From VYFG01 sp022827325 (GTDB lineage Bacteria; Pseudomonadota; Gammaproteobacteria; Arenicellales; Poriferihabitantaceae): DNA of 64,000 nucleotides. The stretch spans positions 49,346-113,345 of the forward strand of contig JAJDTE010000143.1 of the NCBI GenBank assembly GCA_022827325.1. The letters run 5' to 3'. Below are positions 46,211-54,101 of the stretch, piece after piece. The number at the start of each line of letters is the position of its first letter. The stretch's first letter is position 1. A model generated the notes under the pieces. That model was given only the letters and a program-made list of their open reading frames with translations, made no database searches and was not told the DNA's origin. A program made the position numbers and the translations under genes.

Positions 46211-47170
46211 ATGAGTCAGAAACCTGATCTTGCCGCATTGTTTGGTGCTGTAGAGGTATCGACTTTTCTAGGGCTGGACGCCTGTTCGGACCTTGAAAAA
46301 ATAGAAGCATCTTCCGCCTATGTCGGCGTGCCTTGCGCTACGCCATACCTTTCAGTAGGGCCCTACGCAAAGAATGGCCCGGACTCTATCCGCAAGGCAG
46401 CTGCACCATTAGCGGCCAATTCGGATCGGTATAATTTTGACATCGGCGGACCGCTATTCCCGGAAGGCAGTCTGCGCGCCGTGGATTGCGGAAATCTGCC
46501 CTGGCACTAAACAGACTTCGCATCATATCGCGAGACAATCAGAAAGACAGTCAGTACCGTCGTCGGCAGAGGCACGATTCCTATTCTGATCGGAGGTGAC
46601 GACTCGGTTCCCATTCCGATGCTGGACGCGCTTGATGACACCGGCAACAAATACACCGTCCTGCAGGTTGATGCCCACATCGACTGGCGTGACGAGTACC
46701 TTGGAGAAAAGCTGGGACTTTCCTCGAACATGCGACGAGCATCCGAAATGGATCACATTGAAAATATCATTCAGGTAGGCGCTCGTGGCATGGGATCAGC
46801 CTATCCCCAGGATGTCGAGGACTGCCTGAGTTGGGGAGTTCACCTGATTCCCGCCTATTCTGTCTTGCAAAGCGGCGTCCAGCAGGCCCTGGATCACATT
46901 TCAGAGAATGCAAACGTAGTAATCTGTATCGATATTGACGGGCTTGATCCTTCGATTACGCCAAACACGATCGGTCGAACACCTGGCGGTCTCAGTTATC
47001 AGCATGTGTTGGACCTGATTAAGGGTGTGGCTGACAAGGCGAAAATTGCCGCGGTAAATTTTGTGGAAATCTATCCCGAAGCCGATATTGATGGTCAGGG
47101 GGGTCTAACTGTTTCAAGGCTGGTCGCAGCAACGATGGGCATAGTCGCCCGGCAGCAAATGGCAAGGTGA
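46211..47170 (+). pseudogene. Ureohydrolase (agmatinase/arginase family) interrupted by in-frame TAA
   Basis: One continuous frame encodes a 319-codon ureohydrolase, with a TAA stop at 46508-46510, after residue 99. Before it come YVGVPCATPYLSVGPYAKNGPDSIRKA and CGNLPWH. After it come GGDDSVPIP, VDAHIDWRDE, VGARGMGS, CIDIDGLDPS and the family end VNFVEIYPEADIDGQGG. The first metal motif reads GGDD rather than the usual GGDH. A strong ribosome binding site precedes 46211. The product is a truncated fragment unless the stop is read through or is a sequencing error. An intact ureohydrolase is at 53038-54039. Confidence 0.85.
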
Positions 47171-47571
47171 GCCTGTCCGTGGAACAATGAAATCCATATA
47201 TCAACTTCGACCTGCGTCGTAGATCACGTCGATCCCTTCTGCGTGGCAATCCAGCCAAGTAGTGTCGCCTGTTGAACACGGGGACGAAACTCTGTCCGTA
47301 GCGATCGCGCCACCAGTCCTCGAGCAGACCGGATACTCCCGCCTTTTCGCATGATGCTCATTTGCCAACAGTTCTGTTGCCAACAAGGTTGTTGTCAAAG
47401 GGTGAGCACTGGTCGTTGTGAGCGCCGCCCGTTTCGCCGTCCGCCGGTACCTGAACGGTTGGCCCACTTCTTGTTCGGCATGCAGGTTGCTCGACGAAAG
47501 CTCACCATCTGGCGAAATGACTACCACGCTGTCAGGCCGCGCCCGGCGCTGAACGATCCCCCAACAGATAC
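47171..47571. other. End of low-GC island, no gene recognised
   Basis: About 400 bp after the broken ureohydrolase. Short minus-strand frames exist but none resembles a known protein. A 9-bp direct repeat TTGCCAACA occurs twice, 15 bp apart, near 47363-47387. The second copy of the 138-bp repeat begins at 47572. Confidence 0.4.
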
Positions 47572-47709
47572 GGGCCGCGCGCCATGCTCGCAGGGACAGC
47601 GCGGAAGCAGAGGAAGGGCTGACCGCGGAGGCCCCTGACTACCTCCGGTCAAGGGCAAGCAGGACCGTGTACTCGTCCAGGGCGGACTCGGACAGGGTGT
47701 AGGGCGAAT
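47572..47709 (+). repeat. Imperfect direct repeat, copy B
   Basis: This is the partner of 44932-45069, offset by exactly 2640 bp. On the plus strand it carries a decayed MFS tail ending in the same ADSDRV and stop; on the minus strand it is the 3' end of the intact 78-residue gene. The two copies bracket the racemase/ureohydrolase island. Confidence 0.85.
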
Positions 47710-47875
47710 CCTCCACGAAGCCAGACAGCACGGTCCGGAAGCAGTCATCCCCGGCCAGTTCCGCCGTTACCGCGACACGGAACGACGGCTCGCCCGCCGC
47801 CATGCGGTCCTGGATATGGTTGATGGCGTGGCCGAGCAGGGCGAAGGGCCGGGCGTCCCGTTGGCCGGAGGACAT
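47639..47875 (-). CDS. Small hypothetical protein downstream of tag
   Basis: The 78-residue protein (ALLGHAINHIQDRMAAGEP, RVAVTAELAGDDCF, YTLSESALDEYTVLLALDRR) is not recognised. It begins 1 bp after tag, so the two are likely cotranscribed. Its last 21 codons have a truncated counterpart in repeat copy A, where several differences are silent in this frame, supporting that it is a true gene. Confidence 0.6.
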   Translation of the reverse strand: MSSGQRDARPFALLGHAINHIQDRMAAGEPSFRVAVTAELAGDDCFRTVLSGFVEDSPYTLSESALDEYTVLLALDRR

Positions 47876-47876
47876 G

Positions 47877-48488
47877 TCAGCGTCCGGGCGGGCGGAACCC
47901 GCTTCGCGCCCTTTCCACCCGTGCCCGGATCACACAGCCCCCGGCATGGTCGTTGACGAGACCCATGGCCTGCATGAACGCATAGACAGTGGTGGGCCCG
48001 ACGAACCGCCAGCCGCGCCTTTTCAGTTCTTTCGAGATCGCCACCGATTCGGGCGAGGTCGACACCGCCTGCGGGGGATCCGGCGGCGCCGGTTCGGGCT
48101 CGTAGCGCCAGAAGAAAGCCGCCAGGGACCCTTCGCTGCGCACCATCTCAAGCGCCCTCCCGGCATTGTTGATCGCCGCCTCGATCTTCCCCCGGTGGCG
48201 CACGATGCCCGGGTCCTGCAGCAGGCGCTCCACGTCCTTCTCGCCGAACCGCGCCACCTGGTTGAAATCGAACCCCAGGAACACCTCGCGGAAGCGCTCG
48301 CGCTTGTTGAGGATGGTTCGCCAGCTGAGGCCCGCCTGGAAACCCTCGAGGCAGATCTTCTCGAAAAGACGGATATCGTCGTCCACCGGGTAGCCCCATT
48401 CGTTGTCGTGGTAGGGGAGGAATTCCGGCGCGGCGGCGCACCAACGGCAGCGGGACTTCCCGTCGGAACCCTTGAAGACGCTATCCAT
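47877..48488 (-). CDS. tag: 3-methyladenine DNA glycosylase I
   Basis: The 203-residue base-excision enzyme shows canonical Tag features: RCRWCAAAPEFLPYHDNEWGYP with the zinc Cys and His, LFEKICLEGFQAGLSW, the IVRHRGKIEAAINNA helix-hairpin-helix region, and RGWRFVGPTTVYAFMQAMGLVNDH. The C-terminal zinc ligands appear modified (GGCVIRARV). It is divergent from the DMSP-lyase-like gene. Confidence 0.95.
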   Translation of the reverse strand: MDSVFKGSDGKSRCRWCAAAPEFLPYHDNEWGYPVDDDIRLFEKICLEGFQAGLSWRTILNKRERFREVFLGFDFNQVARFGEKDVERLLQDPGIVRHRGKIEAAINNAGRALEMVRSEGSLAAFFWRYEPEPAPPDPPQAVSTSPESVAISKELKRRGWRFVGPTTVYAFMQAMGLVNDHAGGCVIRARVERARSGFRPPGR

Positions 48489-48690
48489 GGTTCTTCCCGG
48501 GACAGGCGGATTGCGGGAAAATCATGTCCGTGAATTCGACGATGCTTGAGACCATGCTTTTCATTGTACAGGGTTCGGAAAGATTGCAGGCGGATTGGCG
48601 CACGTCCCGGAAGCGGTGTGTCCGCCGCCCGCCGGCGGCAGGAACGGCACGCGCATTCGCCCGGCAAAGACCGCCAGGTACACCGGGCGC

Positions 48691-49329
48691 ATGAAAGACC
48701 CGGGCGGGGCGGAGCATGCCTTCGAAGACCTCCGCGGGGAGGCCATGCGGTTTCTCCAGGACCGCGCCGCGGCGCATCCCGAACTGGCGCATGTCATTCG
48801 TGTCCTCCGGGCGGAAATCGGGCGCGCCGTGCTTCCCGATCCGCTCCCGGCCCCCGGGCGGCTGCCCGGTTGCCGCCACCTCGGGCCGGCGCTCGAAGTG
48901 GCACGTGCGGGCCCGATGGCGGATCTTGCGGCCGCTTTCGAACGGCTGGAGCCCTACATGCGCTGGATCCGGAGCGAGCACTACCGGGACCGACTGGGGG
49001 ACGATTACATGGCCAACTATGGCTACACCAATCTTCTCGGATACGACGCCCTGGTTCCTCACGGGCGGGTGGTCTCCAGTTTCCTCGTCATCGGCCCCGG
49101 CCGCCATTATTCCCGGCACCACCACGAGGCCGAGGAAATCTATTTCCCCTTTGGCGGGGATGCCCTGTGGGCGCAGGGGGACGAGGAACCCCGGGAGAGG
49201 CCCGCAGGGGAACCCATCCACAACACGCCCTGGCTGCCCCACGAGATGATTGCCCGAAAAGCCCCGCTGTTCAGCTTCTGTTTCTGGATATCTCCGGGCC
49301 CCATTCAGTTCGCCCAGCTGACCGGCTGA
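48691..49329 (+). CDS. Cupin, dimethylsulfoniopropionate-lyase-like (DddL/DddQ type)
   Basis: The 212-residue protein has an N-terminal helical part and a C-terminal cupin with H139Y140SRHHHEAEEIY151 and H184EM, the metal-ligand pattern of DddL/DddQ/DddW lyases, including the Tyr used as catalytic base in that group. Such enzymes cleave DMSP to acrylate and DMS. The length fits (200-230). The start at 48691 is chosen over a TTG 96 bp earlier because the upstream part is low-complexity. No acrylate-processing genes are adjacent, so another beta-substituted propionate could be the substrate. Confidence 0.75.
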   Translation: MKDPGGAEHAFEDLRGEAMRFLQDRAAAHPELAHVIRVLRAEIGRAVLPDPLPAPGRLPGCRHLGPALEVARAGPMADLAAAFERLEPYMRWIRSEHYRDRLGDDYMANYGYTNLLGYDALVPHGRVVSSFLVIGPGRHYSRHHHEAEEIYFPFGGDALWAQGDEEPRERPAGEPIHNTPWLPHEMIARKAPLFSFCFWISPGPIQFAQLTG

Positions 49330-49641
49330 CCCCGGGGCGGGATACAGGGGGGTTCGGAAGACTGCCGAATCATCAGGGCACGGAGAAATCCGGGGATCGG
49401 CGGCAAGGGGCGTTACCGGGGGCGTGGCACGGATGTCACGGACAAGGGGGGTCCGGGTGGTTGAAAACGGTCGTCAGGAAGGTACAATTTACTCCTCCAG
49501 TAGCGATGGCGTCGCAAACTGCGCCCGTGCCGAACTCCCGCCAGGTTTTACGGGAGCGGCTAACCAGTCATCCTGTACGCCCGGATGAATTCTCCGGGCA
49601 ATCGCCATTTCGATCGCCCGGTATCTTCGAGGTGATCAACA
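49330..49641. other. Creatinase upstream region
   Basis: No gene is seen in these 312 bp. They hold a promoter candidate at 49461-49488 and a hairpin CTCCCG/CGGGAG at 49535-49556 with a 10-base loop, in the expected leader of the creatinase transcript. Confidence 0.4.
49461..49488 (+). promoter_or_regulatory. Sigma70-like promoter for creatinase
   Basis: TTGAAA (49461-49466) and TACAAT (49483-49488) are 16 bp apart, each one mismatch from consensus, about 150 bp upstream of the creatinase ATG. Confidence 0.5.
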
Positions 49642-50922
49642 ATGGCTACTCCACAAACGCGACCCGAGTTCTTCGAACTGCACAACGGATCGAAGTCGCC
49701 GCGCCCGTTTTCCGACGGCGAGTATGAAAACAGGCTGTCCGCGCTGAGACAGCGGATGTCGGCGGACGGGGTGTCGGCGGTCCTGCTGACATCCATGCAG
49801 AATGTCGCCTATTACTCAGGATTCCTGTATTGCAGCTTCGGCCGGCCCTATGCATGCGTGGTCACCGGTCAGGACTGCATCACCATTTCGGCAAACATCG
49901 ACATGGGCCAGCCCTGGCGAAGGAGCTACGGGGAGAACCTGATCTATACCGACTGGAAGCGGGACAATTTCTGGCGTGCGGTCAGGCATGCGTTGGGAGA
50001 TGCCGGCCGGATCGGCATTGAAGGCGACCATCTGACATTGGCCGGACGCAGGAAACTGGATGCAATCGTGAACCCCGCCATGGTCAAGGACATGAGCGAA
50101 GGGATGATGGATATCCGGATGGTCAAGTCCGAGGAAGAGATCCGCCTGATCAGGGGAGGCGCGAGGATTGCCGATCTCGGCGGCGAGGCCATCCGCGATG
50201 CAATCCGCCCGGGGGCCCGGGAAATCGACATTGCAATGGCTGGCCGGGACGCGATGGAGCGGGCAATTGCGGAACACTATCCGGACAGTGAAATCAGGGA
50301 CACCTGGGTGTGGTTCCAGTCGGGGATCAATACCGACGGGGCCCACAATCCGGTCACGACCCGCGCACTGGAACACGGCGACATTCTGAGCCTGAACACG
50401 TTCCCCATGATTTCCGGCTATTACACCGCGTTGGAGCGGACCCTGTTCGTCGGCGACGTGGATGCGGCTTCACTGAATATCTGGCAAGCCAACGTGGAGG
50501 CCCATGAACTGGGCCTGTCCCTGATCCGTCCGGGGGTGCGGTGCTCGGATATCTGCGCGGCGTTGAATGAACATTTTGCCGCCTTGGATCTTCTCCGCTA
50601 CCGGACATTCGGATACGGGCATTCCTTTGGCCTTCTGTCGCACTACTACGGACGGGAAGCGGGGCTTGAACTCCGTGAAGACATCGATACGGTGCTGGTG
50701 CCCGGCATGGTGGTTTCCATGGAACCGATGCTGACCATCCCCGCAGGCAATCCCGGCGCCGGGGGTTACAGGGAGCACGATATCCTGGTGGTCACGGAAT
50801 CCGGCGCAGAGAATATCACGGGGTTTCCCTATGGTCCCGAGTACAACGTAATCCCGGCCGGCCAGGCCGTCAGGAAACTTCCGGACAACACGGGCCATCG
50901 GCAAAGGACCGTACAGGGGTAG
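49642..50922 (+). CDS. Creatinase (creatine amidinohydrolase), M24 family
   Basis: The 426-residue pita-bread-fold protein hydrolyses creatine to sarcosine and urea. It closely follows bacterial creatinase: YYSGFLYCSFGRPYA, ISANIDMGQPWRRS, YTDWKRDNFW, WFQSGINTDGAHNPVT with the catalytic His, SLNTFPMISGYYTALERTLF, TFGYGHSFGLLSHYYGREAG and GYREHDILVV. As in creatinase, the dimetal ligands of related peptidases are not kept. The C-terminus runs about 20 residues past the usual end. It sits near a DMSP-lyase-like cupin and an intact ureohydrolase, suggesting use of guanidino and osmolyte compounds. Confidence 0.92.
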   Translation: MATPQTRPEFFELHNGSKSPRPFSDGEYENRLSALRQRMSADGVSAVLLTSMQNVAYYSGFLYCSFGRPYACVVTGQDCITISANIDMGQPWRRSYGENLIYTDWKRDNFWRAVRHALGDAGRIGIEGDHLTLAGRRKLDAIVNPAMVKDMSEGMMDIRMVKSEEEIRLIRGGARIADLGGEAIRDAIRPGAREIDIAMAGRDAMERAIAEHYPDSEIRDTWVWFQSGINTDGAHNPVTTRALEHGDILSLNTFPMISGYYTALERTLFVGDVDAASLNIWQANVEAHELGLSLIRPGVRCSDICAALNEHFAALDLLRYRTFGYGHSFGLLSHYYGREAGLELREDIDTVLVPGMVVSMEPMLTIPAGNPGAGGYREHDILVVTESGAENITGFPYGPEYNVIPAGQAVRKLPDNTGHRQRTVQG

Positions 50923-51060
50923 CCCCGGCTGCCTGGTGCAGCGCGACCATTTCCGGATGCCCGCCTGAATGCGACTCGCGTCACACCCAGGGACAGTTGC
51001 CATCAGGCGGTTTCGCGGACCGGACGCCGGGGCTGATTCCCGGCGGCGGGATTCGCGGGC

Positions 51061-52377
51061 CTAGGCCTTTGCCGGCAGGGCCCGACGGTAGTAGGGCAGC
51101 AGCGTCAGTGCGCGCACCCCCATGAACAGCGTCAGCGCCAGGAACAGGCCGTGGTTTCCGAGCCATGGCAACAGCATCCAGGTCAGCGCGACGAAGGTCG
51201 CCGTCGACAGGGCCATGGCGTTCTGCATCTCCCGGGTGTTGCCGCTGCCGATGAAGATCCCGTCGAGCTGGAAGCTCCATACCGAAACCAGGGGGGACAG
51301 GATCATCCAGGGCAGGTACTTCCCCGCCACCTCCAGCACCGGCGCCTGATCGCTGAACAGGGTCAGCAGCCAGGGTCCCGCTGCCAGGTAGATGGCGGCA
51401 ACAGCCAGTGCCACGATGGCCGCCCAGAGGGTGGTCAGGCGCACGGCAAGACGGAAGCGCCTGCGGTTCCGGGCGCCGCTGGCCTCCCCGGTCAGGGATT
51501 CCGCCGCGTGGGCGAATCCGTCGAGGCCGTAGGCCATGAAGGTCTGCAGGTGCAGCAGGATGCTGTTGGCGGCAAGGACCAGTTCCCCCAGGGTGGCGCT
51601 TTGCGCGGTGAACCACGAGAACGCGAACACCAGGCAAAGGGTGCGGACCAGCAGGTGGCCGTTGCTTTTCATGAGTTCCGCCATCGGTCCGGGGGCCAGC
51701 ACGGCGCCCCAGTCCGGCCGGTCCAGCGCCCGGCGCAGCCACGGACGCAGCATCCAGAGGCCGAGGCCTGCGGCCAGGTATTCGGCGATCAGCGTGGCCC
51801 AGGCCACACCCTCCACGCCGAAACCCAGCCAGGGCACGAAGATCAGGTCCAGCAGCACGTTGGTCAGGTTCAGCACCAGCTGCAGGGTCAGCACGTACCG
51901 GGTATTCTTGAGACCGATGAATACCCCCGTGCACACGTAGATGCACAGCGTGGCCGGCGCGCTCCACAGGCGGATGTGGGCGTATGTCCCGGCAAGCCGT
52001 TCCACCTCCGCGGTCCCCTCGATGAGCCACAGGGCCAGGGCCACCACGGGGCGTCCGAGGACCAGCACGAGGAGGCCGAATACCAGCGCCAGCAGCAGGA
52101 CGCGCAGGATCAGCCTTTCCATGGCGGCGTGGTCGGCGGCGCCCAGGGTACGGGCGACGAACCCGGTGGTGCCCATGCGCAGGAATCCGAACCCCCAGTA
52201 GAGGAAACTGAAGATCAGGGCTCCCAGCGCCACCGCGCCGATGTATTCTGGCCCGGGCAGGTGGCCCACCACCGCGGTGTCAACGGCGCCGACCAGCGGC
52301 ACCGACAGGTTCGCGAGGATGATCGGGCCGGCCATGGACCAGACGGCGCGGTGGGTGATGGGTTGTCCGGAAATCAT
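51061..52377 (-). CDS. MATE-family efflux transporter (DinF-like)
   Basis: The 438-residue protein has 12 membrane segments and MATE features: AGPIILANLSVPLVGAVDTAVVGHL at the start, FLRMGTTGFVARTLGA, and the second-half counterpart FMAYGLDGFAHAAESLTGEASGA. This resembles the DinF subgroup, which exports organic cations or other toxic compounds with Na+ or H+ antiport. Oriented opposite to the flanking catabolic genes, so probably independent. Confidence 0.92.
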   Translation of the reverse strand: MISGQPITHRAVWSMAGPIILANLSVPLVGAVDTAVVGHLPGPEYIGAVALGALIFSFLYWGFGFLRMGTTGFVARTLGAADHAAMERLILRVLLLALVFGLLVLVLGRPVVALALWLIEGTAEVERLAGTYAHIRLWSAPATLCIYVCTGVFIGLKNTRYVLTLQLVLNLTNVLLDLIFVPWLGFGVEGVAWATLIAEYLAAGLGLWMLRPWLRRALDRPDWGAVLAPGPMAELMKSNGHLLVRTLCLVFAFSWFTAQSATLGELVLAANSILLHLQTFMAYGLDGFAHAAESLTGEASGARNRRRFRLAVRLTTLWAAIVALAVAAIYLAAGPWLLTLFSDQAPVLEVAGKYLPWMILSPLVSVWSFQLDGIFIGSGNTREMQNAMALSTATFVALTWMLLPWLGNHGLFLALTLFMGVRALTLLPYYRRALPAKA

Positions 52378-52641
52378 CGCCGTGACGCGGAGCGGATGGA
52401 TTGGGCGGTTTGGACGGTGTCCTGGCTTCGGCCGGAAAATACCATTGCGTGATGGTAATGTACCCCGGGTTCTTTCGATACCGGGCGGTGCTGCACCGGG
52501 TCAGGGACCCTGACCGATACCGATGCGTGTCCGCCCCCGTGACGCCGGACATGAATTGTTGCATGATACCGCCTGCAGCACGGCAGGTTCCGGCCCCTAT
52601 GCCCGGTGCCTGCCCCGACAATCTTGAACTGGATTGAAGCC

Positions 52642-53016
52642 ATGACTGAAGCCTCCGCAGATACCGCCTCCGCCAACGCCCGGCGCCGGATCGTCCGGAC
52701 CGCAACCACGCCCTTCGTTGTGTACGATTTCGACGGCCCGGTGCAGGAGGACATGAGCCTCCTGATGCTGAGCCATGACCGGGAATCGGGCCAGGGCGCC
52801 TACATGATCCGCATGGAACCCGGTGCGGAGACGATCCGTCATGTGCACAGGCGGCGGGAGGAATACCTGATCCTGGAAGGCGACCTGGTGGAGTCGGACG
52901 GCACCGAACTCGGCCCCGGCGACTACGTGATCTATCCACCGGGCAGTGAACACAACAGCCGCACGGTGAACGGCTGCCTGCTGATCGGCATCGACTACAG
53001 TTTCAGCGACCGGTAG
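52642..53016 (+). CDS. Single-domain cupin
   Basis: The 124-residue protein has the cupin motifs RHVHRRREEYLILEGDL and DYVIYPPGSEHNSRTVNGC, with a probable His-His-Glu-His metal site. It lies 21 bp upstream of the ureohydrolase on the same strand, suggesting that it modifies or senses the same guanidino substrate. The ATG at 52642 was chosen because the cupin fold begins soon after; an earlier in-frame ATG adds 12 residues. Confidence 0.82.
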   Translation: MTEASADTASANARRRIVRTATTPFVVYDFDGPVQEDMSLLMLSHDRESGQGAYMIRMEPGAETIRHVHRRREEYLILEGDLVESDGTELGPGDYVIYPPGSEHNSRTVNGCLLIGIDYSFSDR

Positions 53017-53037
53017 ATCCGGTCCGGAGGAAGGAAC

Positions 53038-54039
53038 ATGACAGACCAGTCGCAGCAGGACCGCCTGGACAACATGGTGCAGGGGCTGTTCTGGTGGGGG
53101 ATCCCCACGCTGTTCCGCTGCCCCCACGATCCCGATCCGGCCAATTGCGACATCGCACTGGTTGGCGTGCCCCACAGCACGGGCAACGGGACCACGCTGC
53201 ACGACCAGCACCTCGGCCCCCGCGCGGTGCGCAATGTCTCCGCCCTCGGGCGGCGGGTGCACAAGGCCTTCGGTCTCGACCCGTGGAACATGGCGCGCAT
53301 CCACGATCTCGGTGACGTGGCTTTGCCGGAACTCAACGACAACGAGGCCAGCGTCCAGCGGATGACGGATTTCTTCAGCCGCGTGGACCGCGCGGGATCG
53401 CGGCCGGTGTCCATCGGGGGGGATCACGCCATCACCGGCGGCATACTCCAGGCCATCGCCGGCCCCGGTGCCGGGCTGACCGGTGGACGCCCGGCCAGCC
53501 TGCTGCACTTCGATGCCCATACCGACGCCTTCGACCATATCGACCATTTCTTCGGCGCGAAGAAATCCGCCGCCCACTGGGCGAGCTATCTGACCCGGGG
53601 CGGCCACGTCGATGCCCACACCAGCGTGCAGATCGGCATTCGCGGCAACCCGCGCACCCTGGACTGGCTGGAACCCAGCTACGACCTCGGCTACGAGGTG
53701 ATCGACATCGACCGCTTCCGCGAAATCGGTGTCGCGGAAACCATCCGTATCGTGCGCGAGCGTCTCGGGGACAACCCGGTATACATCACCTTCGATCTGG
53801 ATTGTCTCGACCCCACCGTGGCGCCCGGGGTAGCGAACATCGAGGCCGGCATGGAGGGGCTGCGCATCAACGAGGTGATGGAGGTGATTCGCTCGGTGCG
53901 CGGCCTGAACGTCATTGGCGGTGACGTGGCCTGCCTGATGCCCACGTGGGATTCGCCGAACCAGATCACGGCGCTCGTCGCCGTGTCCGTGATGTTCGAG
54001 ATGATCACGCTGATCGCCGAGAGGGTGGCGGATGGCTGA
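53038..54039 (+). CDS. Ureohydrolase (agmatinase/guanidino-acid hydrolase family)
   Basis: The 333-residue protein is intact and has all metal motifs: SIGGDHAITGG, HFDAHTDAFDH, TFDLDCLDPT. VGVPHSTGNGTTLHDQHLGPRAVRN near the N-terminus marks it as agmatinase-like. Members release urea from agmatine, guanidinobutyrate, guanidinopropionate or similar; which one is open. GGAGGAAGGAAC precedes the ATG. With the cupin upstream it forms a likely operon, and creatinase is 2 kb away. Confidence 0.9.
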   Translation: MTDQSQQDRLDNMVQGLFWWGIPTLFRCPHDPDPANCDIALVGVPHSTGNGTTLHDQHLGPRAVRNVSALGRRVHKAFGLDPWNMARIHDLGDVALPELNDNEASVQRMTDFFSRVDRAGSRPVSIGGDHAITGGILQAIAGPGAGLTGGRPASLLHFDAHTDAFDHIDHFFGAKKSAAHWASYLTRGGHVDAHTSVQIGIRGNPRTLDWLEPSYDLGYEVIDIDRFREIGVAETIRIVRERLGDNPVYITFDLDCLDPTVAPGVANIEAGMEGLRINEVMEVIRSVRGLNVIGGDVACLMPTWDSPNQITALVAVSVMFEMITLIAERVADG

Positions 54040-54101
54040 AGGCCCCGGGATGCCGGGTGCCCGTTGCGGGTGCCGGAAAAGCCCACTGGCCATTTGCATT
54101 G

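Noticed and set aside
46508..46510. Stop-codon recoding (selenocysteine) in the ureohydrolase
   Set aside because: The stop is TAA, not TGA, and no SECIS-like hairpin follows; a nonsense mutation or sequence error is simpler.
47201..47527. Minus-strand 108-codon frame at the end of the low-GC island, possible transposase remnant
   Set aside because: No transposase motif, no terminal inverted repeats, and three frames are equally open.
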